Below, piece by piece: positions 17,563 to 27,066 of a stretch of 64,000 bases of DNA. The notes under the pieces are model-generated. The model was given only the letters and a program-made list of their open reading frames with translations, did not search any database and was not told the origin of the DNA. The DNA is from Corynebacterium sp. (GTDB lineage: Bacteria; Actinomycetota; Actinomycetes; Mycobacteriales; Mycobacteriaceae). The first letter of the stretch is position 1, and every line of letters begins with the position of its first letter. Where the stretch lies: the NCBI RefSeq assembly GCF_030538285.1, contig NZ_JAUNUG010000007.1, forward strand, positions 1-64,000, read 5' to 3'. The position numbers were made by a program, and so were the translations under genes.

Positions 17563-17598
17563 GAAAACCGTCACCCTCGCCGGGGTGGCGGTTTTTCT
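17563..17598 (+). terminator. terminator after aceF
   Basis: AAAACCGTCACCC pairs with GGGTGGCGGTTTT (one G-T pair), followed by TTCTT. The gcvP -10 box TATACT (17599-17604) begins at its very end. Confidence 0.85.
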
Positions 17599-17642
17599 TA
17601 TACTTGGTGTCATCAGATCCCCCACCGAGGAGCCGATCCCGC

Positions 17643-20483
17643 ATGACACTGCCACCGATCACCGATTCAGCCTCCTACCTGGCCCGACACACCGGGCCTG
17701 ACAGCAGCGAAGAGCAGGTGATGCTGGATGCCCTGGGATATGACACCCTTGATTCGCTTATCGACGCCGCCCTCCCCGCCGACATCCGCATCCCCGGGCA
17801 GCTGCCCGAGCGGGCCCCGCTCAGCGAAACGGACGCGCAGGCCCGGCTGCGCACCTACGCCGAGCGCAACACGGTGCTGAAGTCCTTCTACGGGCAGGGT
17901 TTCTCCGACACGATCACCCCGCCGGTGATCCGCCGCAATGTGGTGGAGGATCCGGGCTGGTACACGGCATATACGCCGTACCAGCCGGAGATCTCGCAGG
18001 GCCGCCTGGAGGCGCTGCTCAATTTCCAGACGATGATCTCCGAGCTCACCGGTCTGCCCATCGCCAATGCTTCGCTTCTCGACGAAGCCTCCGCCGCCGC
18101 TGAGGCCATCGGCCTGATGTCGCGGGCGAAGAAGAAGGGCCGCCGCGTGGTGCTGGATTCCCGCCTGCATCCGCAGGTGCTGGCGGTGGCCGCCGAGCGG
18201 GCCCGTGCCATCGACCTGGAAGTCGCGGTGGAAGATCTCTCGGCCGAGCTGGTGGGCGAGGATTACTGCGGTGTCGTCATCGCCTACCCGGGCACCGAGG
18301 GTGATATCACCGATCCCCGCCCGGTCATCGACGCGATCCATGAGCGCGGAGGCCTGGCCACCGTGGTCACCGATCCTCTGGCGCTCATGCTCATCGAATC
18401 GCCCGGTGAGCTGGGCGCGGATATCGCGATCGGTTCCTCGCAACGTTTCGGTGTGCCGTTGTTCTACGGTGGCCCGCATGCCGCGTTCATGGCGGTATCT
18501 GATGCGCTCAAGCGCCAGATGCCGGGCCGCCTGGTGGGTGTCTCTGTCGACGCGGAAGGGGCGCCCGCGTACCGCCTCGCCCTGCAGACCCGGGAGCAGC
18601 ACATCCGCCGCGAGCGCGCGACCTCGAATATCTGCACTGCGCAGGCCCTCCTCGCCGTCACTGCGTCAATGTATGCCGTGTATCACGGCGCGGAGGGACT
18701 GACACGCATCGCGGAGCGCATTCACGGCCTGGCCAGTGATTTCGCCGCCTCCGTTGAGGGTGTGAAGCACCACAACTTCTTTGACACCGTCGCCGTCGAG
18801 GTGGCGGATGCCCACGCGATGGTCGACAAGCTCGCTGACGCCGGCTACCTCGTGCGCCCGATCAGTGACACCCTGGTCGGCGTGAGCTTCGGTGAGTCGG
18901 CGACGGAAGGGGACGTCGAGAAGCTCGTGGAGGCTTTCGGCGGCACCCTCGCCGAGGGCGACTCCGCGCTAGGTGTCCCGCGTGAGACCCCGACGTTAAC
19001 GCACGAGATCTTCAGCTCCATCCACTCGGAGACGCAGATGCTGCGTTACCTGCGCCAGCTCTCCGACAAGGATCTGGCACTCGACCGGACGATGATTCCG
19101 CTGGGTTCGTGCACGATGAAGCTCAACCCGACCGCCGGGATGGAAACGATCACCTGGCCGGAGTTCGCCAACATTCACCCCTATGCACCTGCCGAGCAGG
19201 CCGCGGGATGGATAGCGCTCATCGAAGAGCTGGAGGGCTGGCTCGCGGAGCTCACCGGCTATGCCAAGGTATCCGTGCAGCCCAACGCGGGCTCCCAGGG
19301 TGAGCTCGCCGGACTGCTGGCCATCCGGCGTTTCCATGTGGCGAACGGCGACATGGAACGCGATATCTGTATCGTCCCGGCGTCCGCGCACGGCACGAAT
19401 GCGGCCTCGGCCACACTCGCCAACCTGCGGGTCGTCGTGGTGGCGACCGCGGAAGATGGTTCCATCGACCTCGCTGACCTCGACGCCAAGCTGGAGGAAC
19501 ACGGCCCGCGCGTCGCCGCGATCATGATCACCTACCCCTCCACCCACGGCGTTTTCGAGGACACGGTGCGCCAGGTATGCGACAAGGTCCACGCCGTCGG
19601 CGGGCAGGTATACATCGACGGCGCCAACATGAACGCCCTCACCGGGCTGGCGCAGCCGGGCCAATTCGGCGGCGACGTCTCCCACCTCAACCTGCACAAG
19701 ACCTTCACCATCCCGCACGGCGGCGGCGGTCCGGGTGTGGGCCCGGTGTGCGTCGCCGAGCACCTGGTCCCCTTCCTGCCCGCCGACCCATTGCTTATAG
19801 ACGCCACCTCCCCCGCCGCAACCGGCAGCGGAGTCCCCATCTCGGCCACACGCTACGGCTCCGCCGGCGTGCTGCAGATCTCGTGGGCGTATATCGCCAT
19901 GATGGGCACCAAGGGGCTGGCCCGTGCCTCCGCCGGGGCGATCCTCGCCGCCAACTACGTGGCCCGCTCCCTGCACGAGGCCTTCCCCGTGCTCTACACC
20001 GGCCGTGGTGATCTCGTCGCCCACGAATGCATCCTCGACCTGCGCGAGCTGACGAAGAAGTCGGGGGTGACCGCGGCGGACGTCGCCAAGCGTCTCATCG
20101 ATTTCGGCTTCCACGCCCCCACCCTCGCCTTCCCCGTCGCCGGCACCCTCATGGTGGAGCCGACCGAGTCGGAGGACCTCGCTGAACTGGACCGCTTCAT
20201 CGAGGCGATGCGCACCATCCGCGCCGAGATCGACGAGATCATCAACGGCCACATCGCTTACGAGGATTCCGTCCTCCACCACGCCCCGTACACCGCGTGG
20301 AGCGTCTCCCGCGAGAAGTGGGAGTATGAGTTCAGCCGCGAGCAGGCTGCGTGGCCGGTACCGGGGCTGCGGCGTAACAAGTACTTCCCGCCGGTGCGCC
20401 GCCTCAACGAGGCCTATGGTGACCGCAACCTCGTCTGTTCCTGCCCGCCGCCTGAAGCCTTCGACATCTCCGAGGAGAACTAA
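17643..20483 (+). CDS. gcvP: glycine dehydrogenase (decarboxylating), P protein
   Basis: This PLP enzyme decarboxylates glycine and transfers the aminomethyl group to lipoyl-GcvH. The 946-residue fused alpha-beta form has the PLP lysine in N-L-H-K-T-F-T-I-P-H at K686, before the G-G-G-G-P-G loop. The ATG at 17643 (M-T-L-P-P-I-T-D) is preferred over an earlier in-frame start. It follows a GAGGAG site, and the -10 box TATACT at 17599-17604 gives a ~30-nt leader. It heads the gcvP-gcvT-gcvH-lipB set. C. glutamicum lacks this system. Confidence 0.95.
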   Translation: MTLPPITDSASYLARHTGPDSSEEQVMLDALGYDTLDSLIDAALPADIRIPGQLPERAPLSETDAQARLRTYAERNTVLKSFYGQGFSDTITPPVIRRNVVEDPGWYTAYTPYQPEISQGRLEALLNFQTMISELTGLPIANASLLDEASAAAEAIGLMSRAKKKGRRVVLDSRLHPQVLAVAAERARAIDLEVAVEDLSAELVGEDYCGVVIAYPGTEGDITDPRPVIDAIHERGGLATVVTDPLALMLIESPGELGADIAIGSSQRFGVPLFYGGPHAAFMAVSDALKRQMPGRLVGVSVDAEGAPAYRLALQTREQHIRRERATSNICTAQALLAVTASMYAVYHGAEGLTRIAERIHGLASDFAASVEGVKHHNFFDTVAVEVADAHAMVDKLADAGYLVRPISDTLVGVSFGESATEGDVEKLVEAFGGTLAEGDSALGVPRETPTLTHEIFSSIHSETQMLRYLRQLSDKDLALDRTMIPLGSCTMKLNPTAGMETITWPEFANIHPYAPAEQAAGWIALIEELEGWLAELTGYAKVSVQPNAGSQGELAGLLAIRRFHVANGDMERDICIVPASAHGTNAASATLANLRVVVVATAEDGSIDLADLDAKLEEHGPRVAAIMITYPSTHGVFEDTVRQVCDKVHAVGGQVYIDGANMNALTGLAQPGQFGGDVSHLNLHKTFTIPHGGGGPGVGPVCVAEHLVPFLPADPLLIDATSPAATGSGVPISATRYGSAGVLQISWAYIAMMGTKGLARASAGAILAANYVARSLHEAFPVLYTGRGDLVAHECILDLRELTKKSGVTAADVAKRLIDFGFHAPTLAFPVAGTLMVEPTESEDLAELDRFIEAMRTIRAEIDEIINGHIAYEDSVLHHAPYTAWSVSREKWEYEFSREQAAWPVPGLRRNKYFPPVRRLNEAYGDRNLVCSCPPPEAFDISEEN
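17756..17768 (+). repeat. dispersed 13-mer, exact copy
   Basis: GCTTATCGACGCC lies inside gcvP, read as L-I-D-A. A one-mismatch copy, also read L-I-D-A, lies at 19793-19805 in the same gene. Confidence 0.9.
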
Positions 20484-20484
20484 C

Positions 20485-21588
20485 GTGTCTGATCTGCGTA
20501 CCAGTCCCCTGCATGAGCGCCACGAGGATCTCGGCGCCACCTTCACCCCCTTCGGTCCGTGGACGATGCCGCTGAAATACGGCAACGAGCTCGATGAGCA
20601 TCGCGCCGTGCGCAGCAGCGCCGGGTTGTTTGATCTCTCCCATATGGGTGAGATCCGGGTGCGCGGCCCGCAGGCCGGTGAGTTCCTCGATTATGCGCTC
20701 ATTTCCACCCTGTCGACGATCCCGGTGGGCAAGGCCAAATACTCGATGATCGTCAACGCCGAGGGCGGAATTCTGGACGACCTCATCTCCTACCGGCTGG
20801 CCGAGGACGAGTACCTCGTCGTACCCAACGCCGGGAACACCGATGTGGTTTGGTCGGAGTTTCAGGACCGTGCCGCAGATTTTGATGTGGAACTGACTAA
20901 CGAATCCCTCGACACCGCGCTCATCGCCGTGCAAGGCCCGCGCGCCGAGGAGCTCATCGCCGACCTGGTCGCCGGTGATGATGAGACGGTGGTGCGCGGC
21001 ATGAAGTACTACTCCGCCGCCCCCGTCACCGTCGCCGGGTACGACACCCTGCTGGCACGTACCGGCTACACCGGCGAGGACGGCTACGAGCTCTACCTCC
21101 CCAACGCCGAGGCCGGCGAACTGTGGGATGCCCTACTCAACGCCGGCGCCGCCTATGACCTGCTGCCCGCGGGTCTGGCCGCCCGCGATTCCCTGCGCCT
21201 GGAGGCCGGCATGCCTCTCTACGGCCAGGAGCTGGGCACGGACATCACGCCGGTGGAGGCCGGGATGGCGCGCGCCTTCGCCACCAAGGAATCGGACTTC
21301 GTGGGTCGGCAGGCCCTGGCGGGCCGGGAGGCAACGTCTGCCATCGTCGGACTCAAGGGCCTGGGCCGTCGCGCCGCCCGCGAAGGCGCCGACGTCTACC
21401 GCGGCGATGAGCGCGTCGGTGTGGTCACCTCCGGGCAGCCCTCGCCAGTCCTGGGCCACCCCATCGCCCTGGCGCGGCTGCAGCCGGATGCCACCGAGGT
21501 AGGTACCGAGCTGGAGGTGGACATCCGCGGCAAACGCCACCCGGTGGTCATCGTCAAGTTGCCGTTCTACACCCGCGCCGAGCGCTAA
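20485..21588 (+). CDS. gcvT: aminomethyltransferase, T protein of glycine cleavage
   Basis: GcvT moves the one-carbon unit from aminomethyl-lipoyl-GcvH to tetrahydrofolate and releases ammonia. The GTG at 20485 (V-S-D-L-R-T-S-P-L-H) lies 1 base after the gcvP stop and follows GAGGAG, so it is translated in the same operon. Its 367 residues are normal. Visible family motifs are F-D-L-S-H-M-G-E near residue 50 and R-D-S-L-R-L-E-A-G-M-P-L-Y in the second half. Confidence 0.95.
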   Translation: MSDLRTSPLHERHEDLGATFTPFGPWTMPLKYGNELDEHRAVRSSAGLFDLSHMGEIRVRGPQAGEFLDYALISTLSTIPVGKAKYSMIVNAEGGILDDLISYRLAEDEYLVVPNAGNTDVVWSEFQDRAADFDVELTNESLDTALIAVQGPRAEELIADLVAGDDETVVRGMKYYSAAPVTVAGYDTLLARTGYTGEDGYELYLPNAEAGELWDALLNAGAAYDLLPAGLAARDSLRLEAGMPLYGQELGTDITPVEAGMARAFATKESDFVGRQALAGREATSAIVGLKGLGRRAAREGADVYRGDERVGVVTSGQPSPVLGHPIALARLQPDATEVGTELEVDIRGKRHPVVIVKLPFYTRAER

Positions 21589-21622
21589 CATCAATCTCAC
21601 ACCCCAATGGAAAGGCACACCA

Positions 21623-22015
21623 ATGAGCTCTTTGCCCGAGAACTTCTCCTACTCCGAGGACCACGAGTGGATCGATGTATCCGCTGATCAGGCCGCCGGC
21701 GCGACCGTCAAGGTCGGCATCACCTCCGTGGCCACCGAGCGCCTCGGCGAGGTCGTCTACGCCGAGCTGCCGGAGGTGGGCGACACCGTCACCGCCGGTG
21801 AGCCGTGTGGTGAGGTTGAATCCACCAAGTCCGTCTCCGACCTCTTCGCCCCGGTCACCGGCACCGTCACCGCCGTCAACGACGCGGTCCACGACGATTA
21901 CTCGATCATCAACTCCGATCCTTTCGGCGCTGGCTGGCTCTTCGAGGTCGAGGTCGACGAAGCCGGGCCGCTGATGACCGCCGCCGAGTACGCGGAGGCC
22001 AACGGCGTCGCATGA
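21623..22015 (+). CDS. gcvH: glycine cleavage H protein (lipoyl carrier)
   Basis: This lipoyl carrier shuttles the aminomethyl group between GcvP and GcvT. The 130-residue product shows D-H-E-W-I near the N-terminus and the lipoylated lysine in E-S-T-K-S-V-S-D at K69. AAAGG precedes the ATG. Its TGA overlaps the lipB ATG as ATGA, coupling carrier and lipoyl transferase. Confidence 0.96.
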   Translation: MSSLPENFSYSEDHEWIDVSADQAAGATVKVGITSVATERLGEVVYAELPEVGDTVTAGEPCGEVESTKSVSDLFAPVTGTVTAVNDAVHDDYSIINSDPFGAGWLFEVEVDEAGPLMTAAEYAEANGVA

Positions 22016-22749
22016 CCGCCCCTCGCGAACCTTTCTTCCCCGCCGACCGCTCGATCCGCGCCTCTGATCAGCCCTGGGAGATCCGTCACCTCGGGGTGGT
22101 GGACTACCAGGAGGCCTGGGACCTGCAGGCCTCACTCGCCCGGCAACGTGCCGCCGAGGAGATCGGCGATCAGCTCCTGCTACTCGAGCATCCCAGCGTG
22201 TACACCGCCGGCAAGCGCACGCAACCTGCGGACCGCCCCACCAATGGCCTGCCGGTTATCGACGTCGACCGCGGCGGGCGCATCACCTGGCACGGCGAAG
22301 GACAACTCGTCGCCTACCCCATCATCAAACTGGCCGACCCGGTGGATGTCGTCGACTATGTCCGACGCATCGAGGAAGCGGTGATTGCGACGGTGCGTGG
22401 GGTGGGCGTCGATAAGGCGGGGCGTATCGACGGCCGCTCCGGAGTCTGGGTCCCCGCCGACGAACAGCGACGCGACCGCAAAGTCGCCGCGCTGGGCATC
22501 CGCATCACCCGTGGCGTGACCATGCACGGCCTGAGCCTCAACTGCGACAACACCCTCGAGAATTATGGGCACATCGTCGCCTGCGGTATCGATGATGCCG
22601 ACGTGACCACCCTCAGCCTGGAGCTGGGCCGGAAGGTCACCGTCGCGGAGGTCACCGCCCCGCTTATCGACGCCCTCACCGCCGCCCTCGCCGGCGAACT
22701 CGCCGTCTCCGACCACACCTTCGGTTCAGCTCCTGATCCAACCAAGTAG
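22012..22749 (+). CDS. lipB: octanoyl-ACP:protein N-octanoyltransferase
   Basis: LipB moves octanoate from acyl carrier protein to the lipoyl lysine of E2 and H proteins. The 245-residue product has [11 protein letters not shown], the [10 protein letters not shown] substrate loop, the lysine motif R-K-V-A-A-L-G-I-R and the cysteine in V-A-C-G-I. The 4-base overlap with gcvH and immediate proximity to lipA put the full lipoylation pathway next to two clients. Confidence 0.95.
   Translation: MTAPREPFFPADRSIRASDQPWEIRHLGVVDYQEAWDLQASLARQRAAEEIGDQLLLLEHPSVYTAGKRTQPADRPTNGLPVIDVDRGGRITWHGEGQLVAYPIIKLADPVDVVDYVRRIEEAVIATVRGVGVDKAGRIDGRSGVWVPADEQRRDRKVAALGIRITRGVTMHGLSLNCDNTLENYGHIVACGIDDADVTTLSLELGRKVTVAEVTAPLIDALTAALAGELAVSDHTFGSAPDPTK
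22662..22674 (+). repeat. dispersed 13-mer, exact copy
   Basis: GCTTATCGACGCC lies near the lipB 3' end, read L-I-D-A. A 12/13 copy in the opposite orientation (22405-22417) lies in the same gene, read G-V-D-K. Confidence 0.9.
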
Positions 22750-22759
22750 GGTGGCCGGT

Positions 22760-23803
22760 GTGACTATCGCACCTGAAGGACGCAAGATGCTCCGGGTGGA
22801 GAAGCGCAACGCGCAGACCCCCATCGAAACCAAGCCCCGCTGGATCCGCAACGCGGTGAAAACCGGGCCGGAGTATGAGGACATGAAGAAGAAGGTCGCC
22901 GGTGCCTCCCTGCACACCGTGTGCCAGGAGGCCGGCTGCCCGAATATCCACGAGTGCTGGGAATCGCGGGAAGCCACCTTCCTCATCGGTGGCGCCAACT
23001 GCTCCCGCCGCTGTGACTTCTGCCAAATCAACTCCGCCAAACCGGAGCCGCTGGACCGCGATGAGCCGCGCCGCGTCGCCGAGTCCGTCCGCGAAATGGG
23101 CCTGAACTACTCCACGATCACCGGTGTCACCCGCGATGACCTCGACGATGAGGGCGCCTGGCTCTACGCCGAGGTGGTCCGCCAGATCCACGAGCTCAAC
23201 CCCAACACCGGCGTGGAGAACCTGGTCCCGGACTTCTCCGGCCGCCCCGAACTGCTGGAGCAGGTCTTCGAGTCCCGCCCGGAAGTGTTTGCCCACAACG
23301 TGGAGACGGTGCCGCGCATCTTCAAGCGAATCCGCCCGGCCTTCCGTTATGAGCGCTCCCTCGACGTCATCCGTCAGGCGCGTGACTTCGGCCTGATTAC
23401 CAAGTCGAACCTCATCCTCGGCATGGGTGAGACGGTCGAGGAGATCCGCGAGGCCCTGACCGACCTGCACAACGCCGGCTGCGACATCATCACCATCACC
23501 CAGTACCTGCGCCCCGGCCCCATGTACCACCCGATCGACCGCTGGGTGAAGCCGGAGGAGTTCGTCGAGCACAAGGACTTCGCCGAGGAACTTGGTTTCG
23601 GCGCCGTCATGTCCGGCCCGCTGGTGCGTTCCTCCTACCGCGCGGGCCGTCTCTACTCGCAGGCGATGGCCGCCCGGGGCCTGCAGATCCCGGAGAACCT
23701 CAAGCACCTCGCGGAGACCTCCCAGGGGTCCACCGACCAAGAGGCGACCACCCTGCTGGCCAAGTACGGCCCCTCCCAGGACACACCGGTCACCTCCCGT
23801 TAG
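22760..23803 (+). CDS. lipA: lipoyl synthase (radical SAM)
   Basis: LipA inserts two sulfurs into octanoyl groups. It has the auxiliary cluster motif C-X4-C-X5-C ([12 protein letters not shown]) and the radical-SAM motif C-X3-C-X2-C (C-S-R-R-C-D-F-C) and ends with the conserved R-S-S-Y-R. Three starts are possible. The GTG at 22760 (V-T-I-A-P-E-G-R-K) matches C. glutamicum and lies 7 nt behind TAGGGT, whose TAG is the lipB stop codon, so a leaderless promoter is embedded in the end of lipB. Length is 347. Confidence 0.96.
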   Translation: MTIAPEGRKMLRVEKRNAQTPIETKPRWIRNAVKTGPEYEDMKKKVAGASLHTVCQEAGCPNIHECWESREATFLIGGANCSRRCDFCQINSAKPEPLDRDEPRRVAESVREMGLNYSTITGVTRDDLDDEGAWLYAEVVRQIHELNPNTGVENLVPDFSGRPELLEQVFESRPEVFAHNVETVPRIFKRIRPAFRYERSLDVIRQARDFGLITKSNLILGMGETVEEIREALTDLHNAGCDIITITQYLRPGPMYHPIDRWVKPEEFVEHKDFAEELGFGAVMSGPLVRSSYRAGRLYSQAMAARGLQIPENLKHLAETSQGSTDQEATTLLAKYGPSQDTPVTSR

Positions 23804-23836
23804 GTACGGGTTGACCCCTGACCTAAAGTAGAGCCC

Positions 23837-24625
23837 ATGGCAGACGACAAGCAGAAGGCGGCCGCGAAGGCCGCGAAGGCAGAGGCACGCGCCGCCAAGC
23901 GCGCGAAGAGCAAGGAGACCCGCTCACAGCTGTGGCAGGCCTTCAACATGCAGCGCAAGCAGGACAAGATGCTCATCCCGCTCATGGTCCTGTCCGTGGT
24001 GGGTGTGGCCGCGCTGTTCTTCCTCATCGGCCTGGCCTGGGGTGGGCAGTGGTTCATGCTCATCCTGGGTATCTTCCTGGGCGCTGTCCTGGCAATGTAC
24101 CTTTTCTCCCGCCGTCTGCAGACCTCCATGTACGACCGCATCGGTGATCAGCCGGGGGCGGCCGGCTGGGCGTTGGACAACCTGCGCAACACCGTCGGCA
24201 TTGTGTGGCACACCAAGCAGGGCGTGGCGATGAACCGTTCCCTGTCCGCCATCGTCCACCGGGTGGTGGGTAACCCGGGTGTGGTACTCGTCGCGGAGGG
24301 CAGCCCGTCTGCCGCGAAGGCGCTGGTCAAGGATCAGAAGCGTCGCCTGGACCGCCTCGCCGGTGACGTGCCGGTCTATGAGATGTACGTCGGTGACGGC
24401 GAGGGCCAGGTCCCGCTGAAGAGCCTGCAGCGTGAGCTGCTGAAGCTGCCGCGTAACTACCGCAAGAATGAGGTGTACTCGGTCAACGCGAAGATCGAGG
24501 CGATGGACACCATCGGTTCCTCACAGCCGGGTGCCGGACTGCCGAAGGGTCCGCTGCCGAAGGGTGGCAACCTCTCCGGAATGAACCGTCGTATGCGCCG
24601 CGCGAACGAGCGCCGCGGAAAGTAG
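23837..24625 (+). CDS. DUF4191 integral membrane protein
   Basis: Conserved actinobacterial family of unknown function, always near lipA. The 262-residue product has a Lys/Ala-rich N-terminus, two adjacent membrane helices (about residues 50-95), a soluble domain with R-R-L-D-R-L-A-G-D-V, and a basic tail with P-K-G-P-L-P-K-G. The ATG lies 7 nt after TAAAGT with no ribosome site, so it is likely leaderless. Confidence 0.85.
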   Translation: MADDKQKAAAKAAKAEARAAKRAKSKETRSQLWQAFNMQRKQDKMLIPLMVLSVVGVAALFFLIGLAWGGQWFMLILGIFLGAVLAMYLFSRRLQTSMYDRIGDQPGAAGWALDNLRNTVGIVWHTKQGVAMNRSLSAIVHRVVGNPGVVLVAEGSPSAAKALVKDQKRRLDRLAGDVPVYEMYVGDGEGQVPLKSLQRELLKLPRNYRKNEVYSVNAKIEAMDTIGSSQPGAGLPKGPLPKGGNLSGMNRRMRRANERRGK

Positions 24626-24644
24626 TTTCGCCCCGCTTTTCGTC

Positions 24645-24679
24645 CGTCCCGTGCTCCCCCTCACAGGGAGCCCGGGACG
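24645..24679 (+). terminator. terminator after the DUF4191 gene
   Basis: CGTCCCG-T-GCTCCC pairs with GGGAGC-C-CGGGACG (one mismatch), followed by TTCTGCCTTTT. Confidence 0.85.
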
Positions 24680-24716
24680 TTCTGCCTTTTCAGGGGTTGT
24701 CTGGCACGATGTGGGC

Positions 24717-26336
24717 GTGAGCATTTTCGTGGAGAATCCCCTTCTCGCCCTACTGGTGATCATGGCGGTCGGCCTGTTTTTCGGCCGGCTGGAGATCTTC
24801 GGGTTCCGTCTCGGCGTCGCCGCCGTCCTCTTCGTCGGCCTGGTGATGGCGGCCATCGAACCTGCGATCCAGATCCCGCCGCTCATCTACATCGTAGGCC
24901 TGGCGTTGTTCGTGTACACGATCGGCCTGGAGTCCGGCCACGATTTCTTTGCGACGTTCCGCTCCAAGGGCCTACGCAACAACACCCTGGCCATCGGTAT
25001 TTTCGTGGTCATCACCGCCGCGTCTTACGCGCTCATCCGCCTCATGGACATCAACTCGGTGACGGGTGCCGGCATGTTCACCGGAGCGTTGACCAACACC
25101 CCGGCCATGGCCGCCGTCGTCGACGCCCTGCCTTCACTGATCACGGATGAGTCGGCGTACCGCGCCGTCGAGTCCCTGCCCCTGGTGGCCTACTCCTTAG
25201 CCTATCCGCTGGGTGTCATGGTGGTCATCTTCGCCATCGCCGTGCTGGGCAAGGTCTTCCGCGTCGACCACCAGCAGGAGGCCATCGACCACGGGGTCGC
25301 CGTCCACGAGCTCTACACCCGCCGCATCCAGGTCCAGCGCGATGACCTGCAGGCCATCGCCGACTTGCCGGAGGACCTCGGACTGGAGGTCATCGTCTCC
25401 CGCCTCGAGCGCGAGGGCGAACAGCGTCTGCCGGGCAACGGTGCGTGGGCGAAGCCGGGCGATGTCCTCTCCGTCGTCGGTACCGCCGAGGAGCTCGACC
25501 GCGCCGCCGTCCTCATCGGCGAGGCCTTGCCGGGCGATCCCTTCCACGGCCATGACCTGGATTACCGGCGCATCTTCGTCTCCAACAACGACCTGGTCGG
25601 CATCCCCCTGGAGAAGCTGCGCCCGCAGCTGTCCGGCATGCTCATCACCCGCGTGCGCCGCGGCGACCACGATATGGTGGCCACCCCGGAGACCATCCTG
25701 CAGCTCGGCGACCGCGTCCGCGTCGTGGCCGCCCATGAGCGCATGGGCAAGGTCACCCGCCTGTTCGGCGACTCTTATCGACGCCTCTCCGACGTCAACC
25801 TGCTCCCCCTCGTCGCCGGCCTCGTCCTGGGTGTCCTCGTCGGCATGATCGCCATCCCGCTGCCCGGTGGCGCTTCCCTGAAGCTGGGTACCGCCGGTGG
25901 TCCCTTGGTGGTCGCGCTTATTCTCGGTGCTCTGGGCCGCTCGGGCCGTGTCGTGTGGCAGATCCCTTACGGCGCCAACCTGGCTCTGCGCCAGCTGGGC
26001 ATCACGCTCTTCCTCGCGGCGATCGGTACCACTGCCGGTGCCGGTTTCCGCTCCGCCTTGTCTGACCCGACCTCGCTGACCATCATCGGCGTCGGCGCCT
26101 TGATTACGCTGCTCATCTCCGTGCTGGTGCTGGTCATCGGTCACAAGGTGATGAAGCTGTCCTTCGGTGAGACCGCCGGCATTCTCGCCGGCATGCAGAC
26201 CCACCCGGCGGTGCTGTCTTATGTCTCGGATGTGACCAAGAACGATCTACCGGCCATGGGCTACACCTCGGTGTACCCGGTGTCGATGGTGGCGAAGATC
26301 CTCGCCGCGCAGATCCTGCTGTTCATGCTGATTTAA
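24717..26336 (+). CDS. sucE: AAE-family (AspT/YidE-like) exporter, SucE-like
   Basis: This inner-membrane transporter is built of two inverted membrane halves (about residues 1-165 and 365-539) separated by two cytoplasmic TrkA-C/RCK-C-type domains. It has 539 residues. The conserved G-L-E-S-G-H-D-F-F motif lies in the first half and G-T-T-A-G-A-G-F-R in the second. The C. glutamicum orthologue directly downstream of the DUF4191 gene is the succinate exporter SucE, so succinate or a related dicarboxylate is the likely substrate. The GTG at 24717 is chosen. A CACGAT box lies 6 nt upstream and the start has no ribosome site. Confidence 0.85.
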   Translation: MSIFVENPLLALLVIMAVGLFFGRLEIFGFRLGVAAVLFVGLVMAAIEPAIQIPPLIYIVGLALFVYTIGLESGHDFFATFRSKGLRNNTLAIGIFVVITAASYALIRLMDINSVTGAGMFTGALTNTPAMAAVVDALPSLITDESAYRAVESLPLVAYSLAYPLGVMVVIFAIAVLGKVFRVDHQQEAIDHGVAVHELYTRRIQVQRDDLQAIADLPEDLGLEVIVSRLEREGEQRLPGNGAWAKPGDVLSVVGTAEELDRAAVLIGEALPGDPFHGHDLDYRRIFVSNNDLVGIPLEKLRPQLSGMLITRVRRGDHDMVATPETILQLGDRVRVVAAHERMGKVTRLFGDSYRRLSDVNLLPLVAGLVLGVLVGMIAIPLPGGASLKLGTAGGPLVVALILGALGRSGRVVWQIPYGANLALRQLGITLFLAAIGTTAGAGFRSALSDPTSLTIIGVGALITLLISVLVLVIGHKVMKLSFGETAGILAGMQTHPAVLSYVSDVTKNDLPAMGYTSVYPVSMVAKILAAQILLFMLI

Positions 26337-26412
26337 GGGGCGGGGCCAAGAATCACCAGCCCCGGAATGCCCCCACGTATGGAAATACACATCCGCCGTG
26401 GAAGCGCGACTC

Positions 26413-26889
26413 CTAGCCGCGGATGACGGAAGTGCCGGTGGCACGGTCATGCAGGCCGCGGCCATCGGAGTCGACCATGGCGGCCGGGAGAATGAGGCCG
26501 GTAAGCAGCGTGCGGACAACCGCACGCCAGAGGCCGACCTTGGCGCCGCCGACGTCGATACGCGCGACACCCATGCCGAGCAGCAAGTGCCCCGGGGTGC
26601 GGGCGAACAGCCAGCCGAAGACGATGCCGAGGATCACCCAGAAGATGTAAACGACCGTGCCGGTGGAACCCAGCGCGTCAGAGTAGTTGGTGAAGGTGAT
26701 GGCCAGGCCGAGGCAGATGAACCAGTCGATGAGCACTCCCCCGGCGCGGCGGGCGACAGAGGCCAGCGAGCCGGGGCCGGACTCGGGGAGGCCCAGCTTT
26801 TCGCCGGGGTAGCGACCGGGGGCAAACGGGTCGTCGTGTTCTCCGGGGATCTGGGGGCCGTCGAGCCAGCTGCGCTTGGGATTCGCCAT
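26413..26889 (-). CDS. RDD-family membrane protein
   Basis: The 158-residue product starts with a soluble segment, M-A-N-P-K-R-S-W-L-D-G-P. The RDD domain follows, with the namesake region at A-R-R-A-G-G-V-L-I-D-W and about three hydrophobic helices. Its function is unknown in corynebacteria, although some RDD proteins are ion transporters. The ATG lies 7 nt after TAATGT on the minus strand, so it is probably leaderless. Confidence 0.85.
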   Translation of the reverse strand: MANPKRSWLDGPQIPGEHDDPFAPGRYPGEKLGLPESGPGSLASVARRAGGVLIDWFICLGLAITFTNYSDALGSTGTVVYIFWVILGIVFGWLFARTPGHLLLGMGVARIDVGGAKVGLWRAVVRTLLTGLILPAAMVDSDGRGLHDRATGTSVIRG

Positions 26890-26949
26890 ACACTAGACAT
26901 TAGCCGGGGGTGCGGGGGCAGGGAAAATGTCTTTCACCCCCTTCGACTA

Positions 26950-26979
26950 TTGATAGCTCGACAGAAAATAGTTTAGAAT
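26950..26979 (+). promoter_or_regulatory. glnA promoter
   Basis: TTGATA (26950-26955), an 18-bp spacer and TAGAAT (26974-26979). The A/T-rich bases CTATTGATAG and CAGAAAATAG that overlap it faintly recall an AmtR box, but the match is too poor to call. Confidence 0.6.
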
Positions 26980-27066
26980 GGTCGACAGGTAATCGAGGGC
27001 AGGTTCTGCACCTGTAGACTGGCCGAGATACCAAGGACCGAGAGCGTCAACAACCAAGGAGTCATC

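Noticed and set aside
26340..26412. GC-rich stretch between the sucE-like and RDD genes as a terminator
   Set aside because: Complementary runs are short and interrupted, and no stable hairpin with a T-run could be drawn.
26947..26970. AmtR-like box in the glnA promoter
   Set aside because: CTAT and AGAAA elements are present, but spacing and symmetry do not fit the known consensus.
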